Positions 1-10,276 of a stretch of DNA of 62,000 nucleotides are shown here, in pieces; position 1 is the first letter of the stretch; every line of letters begins with the position of its first letter. The notes beneath the pieces were generated by a model. That model was not told the origin of the DNA. It made no database searches and saw only the letters and a list, made by a program, of their open reading frames with translations. The translations under genes were made by a program, and so were the position numbers. The DNA comes from Phoronis australis (Eukaryota > Phoronida > Phoronidae): assembly GCA_002633005.1 (NCBI GenBank), contig NMRA01000480.1, forward strand, positions 51,696 to 113,695, in the 5' to 3' direction.

Positions 1-4
1 GTAA

Positions 5-102
5 AGACTCCAGTGTAACCACTCCAGTGTAACCACTCCAGTGTAACCACTCCAGTGTAACCACTCTAGTGTAACCACTCCAGTGTAACCACTCTAGTGT
101 AA
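5..102. repeat. 14-bp tandem repeat, about 7 copies
   Basis: The unit CCACTCCAGTGTAA repeats head to tail about seven times with C/T changes in two copies. It abuts the Penelope-like fragment exactly where that fragment should continue toward its catalytic YxDD motif, so the satellite either replaced or was captured by the element. The array may extend left of the window. Confidence 0.93.
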
Positions 103-1020
103 TGGAATGGGGTTGTTGGCACTGTTGCATATTAACCTCGAAATATTCTATGAAGATGTTGGAGACGATGGGTGAGATGGGATATCCCATGGGCACTCCT
201 CAGATCTGATAGTAGAACTAACCGTCATAGACAAAGTAATTCTGTGTTCTAACAAAAAAGCATGACACGATCAACCGGTAGATGGGTGCGATTACTGAGA
301 TCACCGTCGTTCTCTAACCGAGACTTGATAACCGCGATGATTTTGTCCTTGGAAACACTAATGAAGAGAGCAGATACATCATAGGATGGCATCTGACGTC
401 GTGGGGGTATCTCGAGGTCACTGATTTTGTTGTTGAAGTCTGCAGTGTTGCGGATGTGATCAGGAGACAAAAACCCCAATGGTCCACATAACGTAGAGTT
501 GTCGTGAGGACTTGACAGGGACCTCAGGGGTCTCATACTCCACTGATTTATCCACATTATTTTGAAAACGCTTTGTCCTCTCACACGCTGTGTGTCATAA
601 AAGAGATAAGCATACCTGCAGCTAATGCAGCAAGTAGAACTACTCTCGTTTATTACATTGGTGTAGACACACAGTTGAACTGTAGTTTTCTGTTGACTCC
701 GGAATGTAAGGAGTTGCACCATATACCAACTCCGTACGGTCTCTCACGACGATTTAGCGTTATGAAGAATGTGCGTTAAACTCTAGCCGGGTTTTAAGTA
801 CTACTGCCAATACAAGAGACACTAGGTCTTAGGGGAGCACCTTGTTTATGAATCTTAGTTAGACCATACAACTAAGGCACTTCGCTGGACGTGGTGTACA
901 GTCAATCATACAGATGTTTGGGTATAGGATCTGTTTGTTACCACTCTCTTAGAAAAGTGGTAATTAGTTGTTCATTGTAAGCCCAAACTTAGACCTATTG
1001 CTGCTGTCCACGAACATGCC
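103..1020 (-). pseudogene. Penelope-like element reverse transcriptase, decayed fragment
   Basis: Read on the minus strand, translated blocks match the order of motifs in Penelope-like reverse transcriptases. YGLTKIHKQGAPLRP is near 820-875, SYDVSALF with a following ERL-type helix (SRLENDGDLSNRTHL) is near 280-380, and GVPMGYPISPIVSNIF is near 145-200. These correspond to RT motifs before the catalytic YxDD. The frame is broken by several stops (for example, next to the GVPMG block) and by a poorly matching stretch of about 230 bases between 550 and 780, so it cannot make an active enzyme. The YxDD motif and the GIY-YIG endonuclease are absent: the match stops at the satellite at 102. Penelope-like elements are a family of retroelements found across animals. 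I am confident of the family, less of the exact ends. Confidence 0.8.
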
Positions 1021-1529
1021 AGAGATATACATCACCAGATATCAGATGAGGACTTCAGTTCCTGTATATTAAGTCTACACCCACAGAAGCGGAAGCGCAG
1101 GGTTCGAGAAATAATTGAGATCCAAGTCCTCGGACCTAGTCTTAACAGAGATCCTGGACTTCAATCTACCTGCAGTGTATTCAGATCTGTAGCGGGATTC
1201 CCCCCGACATTAGGGAGTCACTGGTACTGTTTTTATTGTTTTATTGTACAACGACAGAGGGCACACTCGATGGTGAATCATGTCTGTGAGTTTTTGACGG
1301 AATGACTGTACACTTACCACATCAAGGCATGGTTCTTTGGTTCCAAAAAGGATCTTCACTTAATATTTTTATCACTTAAATGGAACCTATTACTATACAA
1401 AGTCTCGTGACCAAATTTGATTGCAAATTGATAGATGTGTTCCCTGGGTTTAAAATTATTGTGGTGGAAAAAAAATGTTTATCCACCGCTCTAAATCCTT
1501 AGAGCCCCTCAGTAGTGGATGAATGCAAA
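1021..1529. other. No gene seen
   Basis: About 500 bases without a recognisable coding or repeat pattern. It may include further decayed 5' sequence of the Penelope-like element, but I see no motif that supports this. Confidence 0.5.
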
Positions 1530-1848
1530 GTGTGAGTGAATGAAAATATGGCTATGGTGTGAAAGGCCCTTAGTACTGGATGAATACAAGGGTGTCTGAG
1601 TGAATGAAAATCTGGCTATGGTGTGAAAGCCCTTATTAGTGAATGAACACAAAGGTGATTGAAAGAAAATCTGGGTATGGTGTGAATGGCCCTTGGTAGT
1701 TACAAAGGGTCGGTGAATGAGTCTGGCTATGGTGTGAAAGGCCCTCAGTCGTGGATGGTGCAAGGGAGGGTGCGTGAATGAGTGTGAAAGGCCCTTAGTA
1801 CTGGATGAACTCAAGGGTGAGTGAATGAGTCTGGCTATGGTGTGAAAA
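1530..1848. repeat. Degenerate minisatellite, unit about 60-70 bp
   Basis: Phrases such as CTGGCTATGGTGTGAAAGGC, followed by CCTTAGTACTGGATGAA and GGTGAGTGAATGAGT, recur five to six times with small insertions and deletions. The open minus-strand frame across it is a product of the repeat. It lies just upstream of the exon at 1982, inside the preceding intron. Confidence 0.8.
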
Positions 1849-1981
1849 CAAATACGTAGTGATGCTGACATTAAACAGAATTTTATTCTTTTATCAATCT
1901 GTTGTTAAGGGAATAAATGTATGGCTCTCCGATTGTTCACTACCTTAAGTGACAGTATACTTTTTGCTCTTTATCTTCCAG

Positions 1982-2081
1982 TGTCCGTGGGGCCGAGATG
2001 GGTGTGGCTGCCTTGTTAGGTGGATTTGTGGTTGAGATGATAAGCATCTTGATTGGTTCATTTGTTGTTTACAAGAAAAAG
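1982..2081 (+). CDS. Penultimate exon of a membrane protein gene (possible tetraspanin TM4)
   Basis: A 100-base exon sits between a pyrimidine-rich acceptor (TTTATCTTCCAG) and a GTATAA donor. One leading base completes a codon from an upstream exon outside the window. The rest codes for 33 residues: VRGAEMGVAALL, then a helix GGFVVEMISILIGSFVVY, ending in KKK, a typical cytoplasmic stop-transfer cluster. An acidic residue inside the helix and a splice junction right after it are features seen in the fourth membrane segment of tetraspanins, so that family is my first guess, but the cysteine-rich loop that would prove it is upstream of the window. It ends in phase 0 and joins the exon at 5690 in frame. 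Any other multi-pass protein with a C-terminal helix remains possible. Confidence 0.65.
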
Positions 2082-2284
2082 GTATAACTTCCTATTATAT
2101 GTTCAACATCATAAGTGCACCTCATAGTCTTAATTGTGTAATCGGTGTATTTTGTGGTAATTAACGCAAATTCTGCAGTTACTTACTGATGGAAATTTTC
2201 TCTCGGGTGTTGTGTAGTTTCCCGTTGAGAGTTTATTCTAGATGAAAACTCAATCAGATCCCTGGTTATCCTACTGAAATTTGG

Positions 2285-2545
2285 CTGGTAATATGCAAGT
2301 ATGCAAGACCAGGCTGGTAATATGCAAGTATGCAAGACCAGGCTGGTAATATGCAAGTATGCAAGACCAGGCTGGTAGTATGCAAGTATGCAAGACCAGG
2401 CTGGTAATATGCAAGTATGCAAGACCAGGCTGGTAATATGCAGGTATGCAAGACCAGGCTGGTAATATGCAAGTATGCAAGACCAGGCTGGTAATATGCA
2501 AGTATGCAAGACCAGGCTGGTAATATGCAGGTATGCAAGACCAGG
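2285..2545. repeat. 29-bp minisatellite, 9 copies
   Basis: The unit begins CTGGTAATATGCAAGTATGC and repeats every 29 bases, exactly nine times, with A/G changes in a few units. Because 29 is not a multiple of three and the unit has no stop on the minus strand, all three minus frames stay open, producing overlapping false proteins. It lies 200 bases after the donor at 2082, within the intron. Confidence 0.96.
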
Positions 2546-3558
2546 CAAAAAACACAAATTCAAAGCAGATTATTTAGTCACTTGCTACTTAATTAGTGCT
2601 ATGCTAATAGTAAAAATGGAAGATTTTGAAATTAGAAATTGCAAAATATATATTTAATGCATTATTTTAACCAAGCTTAAACTGCAAACTCGGAAACTTG
2701 CTTTGTATCATACTAAATAATAATAGCAAGATTATTTACCAATCATAAGACCTCTTCTATCCATATTCTTCACCACCAGCCTTAACTATAAGCAACGACA
2801 ACTGATGTAACTTGGTGGATTGGTTACTTGGTTTAATCCTGACTGTCTCTGGCTAAATATGTACTGTTGCTGAAATGGTTTAACAATATAAAAGGCTGTG
2901 AAGAAAATACTGAAAGAAGGGAACATCTGTTTATGCACATTACTCTGAAGAATGTCTATGTCTTATTGAAAAGATTAAGGGATTGTACAATTTATATTGC
3001 AAATTGTGTTGCAGACTGTTTTCTTGCACTCGTGGTGGGCTCACTGACTTTGACGAGCCGCCAGTCGAGGTTTTTTGACAGCCAGTACTGTAGTATGGGT
3101 TTATAGAATGATGCTTTCAATGAAGAATTATTCCAGTCTTTTGTGAATGATTAAGAACATGTAGTCTCATGTAAAGCATTGTCCAGTATAGATTCATAAG
3201 CACTTTTTTGCAGATATTTTTCATTGGTTTAGAAACGAGCCACATAACTTTTGAACCAGGGAACAATTCACAGTTGCAACTTTACCATTGCGGCATGTAT
3301 TACATAATTATGTAACTTAAATAGGGAACCGTTGGTAGCTCAGCTATGATCATAGGAGATTTGTGACAATCTTTGGAGCATTAGTGCATGTGCTGTTTGC
3401 TGTCCTCAAGGCATCAGTGGAAGGTTATGAACAGACTAGGAACCAAGCAGTCTTAAGTCTGGGACTTAGCTATCGACTCAGAAAAATATGGCAGCTCCAT
3501 GGGACTCGTGATTCGGTGGTGTGAATTGCCAGCTCTACATATTCTCAATGCATGAGAT
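2546..3558. other. Intron sequence, no gene seen
   Basis: AT-rich intron sequence between two minisatellites. No motif, repeat or convincing exon was seen on either strand. Confidence 0.6.
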
Positions 3559-4875
3559 GTGTGGTCTTGTTCACAGACATTTTTTTTCTTCATTAGTAGT
3601 GGCTTCCAAGTTAGCCTGTTTAACTTCAGTCGTGAAATGTTTTTTGGCTATGGATGTGCCTTGTGTCATCAAATTTTGAAGTTTGCAGTTGCACTTCCTG
3701 AACTGTTGCCAAAATACACACTACACTGTTTGGTTATATGTTTGAACCAGAACATGCAGGCATTCAGTGCAGTGCTTTCACTAACACTAAGATCTGTTCT
3801 CAAGTCTAGATTTCAAGCACATTATGATGATCAGAAAACTGAGCCTATTTACAGTTACAACATTCAAATTCCAACCAGGAAGAATTATCCAGAGTTGCCA
3901 ATTGGGAAGTGGAGTGGCAGCACCTCATGTGGAACTTCATGCGCCTGGCATGGCAAACGATTTATTAATGGACTGTTTTGTATTCCAATAGATGACTATA
4001 CATTTGCTATGAGCTGTCGTGGGCAAATGGATGAACATACATTTACTATGAGCTGTCATGGCCTAATAGATGAACATACATTTACTATGAGCTCTCATGG
4101 CCAAATAGATGAACATACATTTACCATGAGCTGTCATGGCCTAATAGATGAACATACATTTACCATGAGCTGTCATGGCCTAATAGATGAACATACATTT
4201 ACTATGAGCTGTCATGGTCAAATAGATGAACATACATTTACTATGAGCTGTCATGGCCAAAAAGATGAACATGCATTTACTATGAGCTATCATGGCCAAA
4301 AAGATGAACATACATTTACCATGAGCTGTCATGGCCTAATAGATGAACGTACATTTACCATGAGCTGTCATGGCCTAATAGATGAACATACATTTACCAT
4401 GAGCTGCCATGGGCAAATAGATGAACATATATTTACTATGAGCTGTCGTGGCCTAATAGATGAACGTACATTTACTATGAGCTGTCATGGTCAAATAGAT
4501 GAACGTACATTTACTATGAGCTGTCCTGGTCAAATAGATGAATGTACATTTACTATGAGCTGTCACGGGCAAATAGATGAACGTACATTTACCATGAGCT
4601 GTCATGGCCTAATTGATGAACATACATTTACCATGAGCTGTCATGGCCTAATAGATGAACATACATTTACCATGAGCTGTCATGGCCAAATAGATGAACA
4701 TACATTTACTATGAGCTGTCATGGGCAAATAGATGAACATACATTTACCGTGAGCTGTCATGGCCTAATAGATGAACAAACATTTACCATTAGCTGTCAT
4801 GGACAAATAGATGAACATAGATTTTCCATGAGCTGTCATGGACAAATAGATGAACATAGCATACATTTATCATGA
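3559..4875 (+). other. Intronic open frame, 438 codons, mostly minisatellite
   Basis: An uninterrupted frame starts at ATG 3559, runs through about 144 non-repeated codons, then through 22 copies of a 13-residue repeat of the form DEHTFTMSCHGQI. It ends after a 5-base insertion near 4860 shifts the array. Cysteine, histidine and acidic residues recur at fixed spacing. The non-repeated part has hydrophobic stretches and matches no family I know. It lies in the intron of a same-strand gene and shows no own promoter or splice pattern. The repeat is also open on the opposite strand, so openness alone is weak evidence. I regard it as probably non-coding. Confidence 0.25.
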
Positions 4876-5165
4876 GCTGTCATGGACAAATAGATGAACA
4901 TACATTTTCCATGAGCTCTCATGGCCAAATAGATGAACATATATTTACCATGAGCTGTCATGGCCAAATAGATGAACATACATTTACCATGAGCTGTCAT
5001 GGCCAAATAGATGAACATACATTTACCATGAGCTGTCATGGCCAAATAGATGAACATGCATTTACGATGAGCTGTCATGGCCAAATAGATGAACATACAT
5101 TTACCATGAGCTGTCATGGACAAATAGATGAACATACATTTACCATGAGCTGTCATGGCCAAATA
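3991..5165. repeat. 39-bp minisatellite, 30 copies
   Basis: The unit begins GATGAACATACATTTACCAT and the period is 39 bases. The span is 1,175 bases, exactly 30 units plus one 5-base insertion (AGCAT) near 4859. Units differ by scattered changes, such as GGCCAAATA versus GGCCTAATA and CATACA versus CGTACA, some of which recur in non-adjacent units, as expected from unequal exchange or gene conversion. Because the period is a multiple of three, a 13-residue periodic frame is open on both strands. Confidence 0.97.
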
Positions 5166-5689
5166 GCCCCTTTCTCACCACTTAGTCAGAATTCACATAT
5201 GTAACTTTTTAAGGCAGTGGGTTCACTTTTTTCTTTGCACACCGTTGTTTGGCCATCTACTTTTGTTGTGGCATGTCCCCAGCAAGGAGATTGCTGACAG
5301 TGAGCTCGAGTATGAAGCTATTTTGCAGCTGGCTAAAATGTCTTGCAACCCTTCAAAGTTGTTGTCTTTTTAAGTGGACTACTAAGCATAAACACTGGCA
5401 GTCCTTTCGCAGACAGGTGAAGAATTATTAAACTTACATGTTAATAGGAAGCACTTTCTGGAAATGCGATCAATCACAATATGGTCGCAAATGCTTTTTC
5501 AGAGTAGCCATTCAGTTTGATTACCTGTAAAAGTGTACTTTAAGGTTTGCTGAAATACTGTAAAAAGCCAGTGGACATGAAATTTTGAGTTGAAACCAAA
5601 CCTGATATTTCTGTTGCAAGGGGGTCGCAGCCAAGCGAGATACTATAAAATAGTTTTACCTTGTTTTTTTCTTCATTTCATTATCACAG
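5166..5689. other. Intron 3' part
   Basis: Non-repeated intron sequence leading to a good polypyrimidine tract (TTGTTTTTTTCTTCATTTC) and the acceptor before the exon at 5690. No gene seen. Confidence 0.6.
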
Positions 5690-5851
5690 TCTGTTTTCCA
5701 GACATTTGATATCCCCCAAGATGGTGAACAAGTGGAGTTACCTGATGCCTATCACCCCAGACAGTCTATGTTGGATATAACAGAACATGGCAAGCCAGAG
5801 TGGACGCAGTCAAACGGGGGTGTCCCTGACGGTGAATCAACCATCTTATGA
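5690..5851 (+). CDS. Terminal coding exon of the membrane protein gene
   Basis: After the acceptor TTATCACAG the frame begins in phase 0, matching the donor at 2081, and runs 53 codons to TGA at 5849-5851. The peptide is hydrophilic and acidic, with TFDIPQDGEQVELPDAYHP near its start and DGESTIL at its end. Following directly on a helix capped by KKK, it would be a cytoplasmic tail. The last residues (STIL) resemble a hydrophobic C-terminal PDZ ligand, an inference from sequence form only. A second AG at 5700-5701, 12 bases downstream, is in the same frame, so use of either acceptor would add or drop four residues (SVFQ). A tail of about 50 residues is long for most tetraspanins. Confidence 0.65.
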   Translation, partial: SVFQTFDIPQDGEQVELPDAYHPRQSMLDITEHGKPEWTQSNGGVPDGESTIL

Positions 5852-6005
5852 CATGAAGGATTTCTGAAGACTGTTAGTGCTCCTGTGATTAATTTGTTAT
5901 TAGTGTCGGTGCCTTGTTTTTTCTTATAAATTATTGTTGTTTTCTGGACAGAAAATTACATTATTGTGTATGAATGCAGGTCAATAAATATTAGGTCTAC
6001 TGATT
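5852..6005 (+). terminator. 3' UTR and polyadenylation signal of the membrane protein gene
   Basis: AATAAA at 5983-5988 lies 132 bases after the stop codon and is followed by T-rich sequence. This is a plausible end of the transcript. Confidence 0.6.
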
Positions 6006-8690
6006 TTTAATGAAAGAGGTCTTAAATATTTATATGCATAATTATTAATGAATGTGGTAAATTTTTATTTTGAAACATTGTACATTGTAGTGAAGTAGGT
6101 TTTTATATTTTTACGGTAATGATGTGGTGCCTGGCGTGATTGCAGTTAACTCGTATGATACGATGTGTACAATTGGTTGAGGTAACCAAAATATGAGCAT
6201 TGTGGTTGAAACAGGGATGAGACTCTCGAAAGCTGAATAATCACTTCAGTCAGGACCAGATTCCAGGGTTTTCTTTGTCTTGTCATCAATTGAAATTTTA
6301 AACATGACACCTGCCAGTGAAAGCCCAGCTTATCTGTTACTTGTTTGGCCTGTAATGACACAAAGCACTCGTATGGGGGCTAGAGCCATCTGTTGAGTTC
6401 CCTAGTCACAAACTTATGACTAACTGATCCTTGAAAAATAATGGGGAAACAATCGCATATTTAAAGGGTGTGTGTCAAGCAACCAAACGTGGCATCAATA
6501 ACAAATTCACCATTTGTTCCCTAACTCTCAGGTGAGAGTCCGTTGGGATGCAGGCCTGGCAATAATCCCCCAGGAAACTGTTCCTTGACCAACCACCTAA
6601 CCCCACGCATAAAGGTGACTTCGGGTAACTAGATGATTAAAATCGTGGTAGCGTACTTTAATATTCATACTTGTATCCCAGCTCATCTTTAGTGGCACGA
6701 TCATCGTCTTTTTATTATCTTTGTTTCTTTTGTTAGGTGTCCTGCACTGGACAGCCATGATGTTTCCTGCAACTTGTTTAAATACTACATGGTGTTGAAT
6801 TTTGTTTCTGTCCTAGTTCCAGCTCCATCTCTTGATATATGGCTGGTTGGCGAGAGAGAGTCAAGGCAGGTGGACTCAATTTAGAGAAATGCCCCTTGTC
6901 TCTCTAGAACATAGGCTTCATCATAATAATATTTGACCCAATTGTGGTTATTTGATTTTGGCTTAAATAAGGTCGGTTTATCAGTTGGAGTCAATATTTG
7001 AATTGGGAGTTCTGTGTAAATCCATTAGGTGATACTCAGCTGAGAGTTTGATAGTAATTTGTGGGTGTATTTATTGTGTTGCTGGAATTTTTTGTTAAAT
7101 GTTCATTTACCTGATCCAGGAAAGGGTATTGTCACGTTTTTTTTAAACCAATCAGTAGGCCCCGTTTATAATTACATTATATTCTTTTAAGGAGAGTTTT
7201 AACTCTTTAAAAAGAGTTGTTTGATTACAGAATGGAGAGAAATCTGTATCAGTGTTTTTGTCCAGCAGCCAAGCTTTGCTCGCATATGTGCAACACAATT
7301 ACTTGCATATTTGACGATCGCTTTCAATTCAAAATTTGGAAATTCCTGCACTTTACCGTTCTATGCTAGCAATTAAACCAAAATAGCAGACTAACAAATC
7401 TCAAATTTCCGCTGTTTTGTTTCTTGGCCGATTTTAAGGCTTTCACATCGCACTAGTTTTTGGAAGCTCTATGGCATACTTAGGTCATAGTGCTAGACAT
7501 CTATGCCTACAGTAAGTACAGACATCACTTTTAGATTCCAGTGTTACCCTTTGATCTCCTGCCACCACGCGCGTTCTATGCTGATCAAGCCTGCTCTCGT
7601 CGTTTGCACGATTTCCAGTCATCTAGGCCAACACAAACACCACTCGGACGAAGTTGGTCGGTGCGGCCCGATGCTACGTGAAGCGCTTTGAATTCTAAGC
7701 AATTTCAAAATTATTACTAACTTAGTTATTATTGTAGTTGGAAGGACCAGTACCTGCAACAGGATTGTTGTTGTTTCACCCCCCGGACTTCAACTTCTGA
7801 ATTGAATTTTTATGAAGGAAAATATGTGTGAAAACAGAAAAAATGACGTCAACAAGCCGAACAAATGTCTCTGGTATGTTTTTTATGCAAATTAGAGCCG
7901 CATTTACCGATTTTGCGTTATTTCGCAAAATGTCGCCGACTATTTCATATAATTGAAAGAACTAAATGTTTGGAATTATGTTTTGTGGGTCAAACATTAC
8001 ATTAGAACAACAAGTAAGTAATACAAGCTATCTTGAACATGGCACAGGTGTAAAACACTAAACACATGGAGCAGAAGTACTGTGTGGGGCATCAAATTCA
8101 GGGCTTTGATGTTGACCCATCCATGAAAACAAACTGTAGCAGACATTGCAGTCCAAAGCTTTAGAGTACAAACTAACATCAAAATATACAAATGGGCTGT
8201 TGACTTGTATGTCAATCAGTGCGAATCCATTGCTGGGGACAGGGAAAATAGGACTAAATACGAAATTAAGGCAGCTACCGACGCAGATGTAAAAATCATC
8301 CCTTTAAGAAAACAATGAAGTGAAGCTTATCTACTGACATCAAAGAACACTTTGGACCCAAATCCATTCTCCATTTAGACTCTATAAATGAACATGGCGA
8401 TTTTACAATCTTAAGCAATGTGAGAGGAACAGCAAGCGAAAAACTGCAGCAGCTTCATGAAATTCGGGACAAACGTCTCCCATCAGCCATATGATTCTTC
8501 ACATTGTACGCAGCCCGTGTGTGATCAGATTCCTTCTGTTCTTCCAAGTGAATCGGAAGAAAATGGGTTATCACAGAAAAAACAATTAACATTTTAGTGC
8601 CAAACTTCACCGCTTGGGGGACAGTAAAGGTCCAGTGGCACCAAAATCTCAAGTGCCCCATTCGCCGCATAAGCTTTCAACGTCATGCAC
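6006..8690. other. Intergenic, no gene seen
   Basis: AT-rich sequence between the polyadenylation signal and the next minisatellite. Short open frames occur but none has a recognisable domain, codon pattern or splice context. Confidence 0.55.
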
Positions 8691-8885
8691 CATCATGGTC
8701 ATTTTTCCACCTGAGTGCATGGTCTGCAGCATCATGGTCATTTTTCCACCTGAGTGCATGGTCTGCACCATCATGGTCATTTTTCCACCTGAGTGCATGG
8801 TCTGCACCATCATGGTCATTTTTCCACCTGAGTGCATGGTCTGCAGCATCATGGTCATTTTTCCACCTGAGTGCATGGTCTGCAG
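8691..8885. repeat. 39-bp minisatellite, 5 copies
   Basis: The unit starts CATCATGGTCATTTTTCCAC and repeats exactly five times with a single C/G variable site. It shares its 39-base period but not its sequence with the array at 3991. Near-identity of the units indicates recent expansion. Open frames on both strands here are repeat artefacts. Confidence 0.96.
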
Positions 8886-9945
8886 CAAAACTGTAACCAA
8901 GGATGGCAGCCATCTTCACAAGAAAAGGCTGAGCCAATATGAATTAATGTATTAAGAGACTTCTTTATTTTAAATTTTCATTTCATTTCTCCACAAACGT
9001 GTCAAGGTATATCATTTGTTGCCCAGTATCAACCTGAGAGCTGTCCCAGATCCATGCTCCTTGTTAAATACCTTGTTCGACTTTCCCCGTGCCATTCTGC
9101 ACTGAAACCTCACATCCAATAAGTAAATCACCGAATCACCTTGTACCAACGTGCTTGCGAACCCATAATTGAGCAGTCAAGACAAAGGACAGACAGGTGA
9201 AAGAGTGTTACAAGCTGTGTGATCGTGTGCTCCTATCTTACCAAACTTAATGATTGATTTCTTGCTCACCAATATATGTGAAGTGGACACAGAAGGGGAA
9301 TAGGAAGGGTTGTATGGAAGCTTCACGGAAAGCAATGAAAGTGACACGGAGTGTTAGAACATGTAATCGGTGACATCAACACCTAATGATTGTCCATATT
9401 TCTGCAAACCATTTCCCCGAGTTTTTTTCTTGAGATATTTAAAACATTTATGGAAATTTGGCTCGTTAAAGAGCTGATTATCTAAACACTGAAAGTTGCA
9501 CATTTAGTGTTTATATTGGCTTATGCACAATTTCAGTGTAGTATTGATTTTAAGTAACCGTATAATACAAATTGGATGAAAAAGATTATGAAGAAAATTA
9601 TTCCATCGTAATGCTTGACCCTCAAAATATCGGTTTTGGCACTTGATTTGTTCACTTACAAGAATAAGAAAGTGGGATGTCGTCATAAAACGAAAAATCG
9701 GTAATGGCGGCACAAATTTGGATAAAAACGCACGTGGGACACTTTTTCGGCTTGTTAACATCTTTTTTATAGTTTTCACACATATTTTGCTTTGCAAAAA
9801 TGCAATTTAAAAGTTGAATTCCGGGGGTGCACGGGGGCCATTTTTCGACTCATCTAAAGGTCATCTAAAGGTGATCCAGTTTCGGGAAAACTTTATTTTA
9901 TTATGGTCATCCTTTGAAGGAGTTTTTTTTGAAAAGGTGAGGTCC
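8886..9945. other. Intergenic, no gene seen
   Basis: No gene or strong repeat recognised. A short direct duplication (CATCTAAAGG) occurs near 9850. Confidence 0.5.
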
Positions 9946-9950
9946 CGAAG

Positions 9951-10271
9951 CAGTAGCGGATTTAGGGGGGTGGGGGGCAAGGTGGTCATGCCCCCCCCCC
10001 TAAAATTCTCCCAGATACCATTTGGGAGTTTGGGGTGCGAATTGTTGAGTTGCATATGTGCGCACCCAGGGAGTTCGGGGGACGAATGCACAATGCACAG
10101 GCCTTGAACAAACCCCGTTTACCGTTTTTTTTTTAGTAATAAGGTCCGTAAACCCAAATATTCGAGACACCAGCATCCCTACATTTTAGGCTGGGCGTGC
10201 GCATGTGGCGAAATTCTGGTTATTCCTGTGCCCTGTCCCCTCCCCAACTCAAAATCCTGGATCCGCCCCTG
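9951..10271. mobile_element. 321-bp MITE with terminal inverted repeats
   Basis: The left end CAGTAGCGGATTTAGG is the inverse of the right end CCTGGATCCGCCCCTG with few mismatches, and G-rich and C-rich tracts continue the match inward. The 5-base direct repeat CGAAG flanks it on both sides (9946-9950 and 10272-10276), the mark of a DNA transposon insertion. There is no coding capacity, so it depended on a transposase from elsewhere. CAG..CTG-type ends with a short duplication suggest, but do not prove, a hAT- or CACTA-like source. Confidence 0.8.
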
Positions 10272-10276
10272 CGAAG

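Noticed and set aside
8597-8955. Four overlapping frames over 8597-8955
   Set aside because: All are readings of the 5 x 39 bp repeat in different frames and strands.
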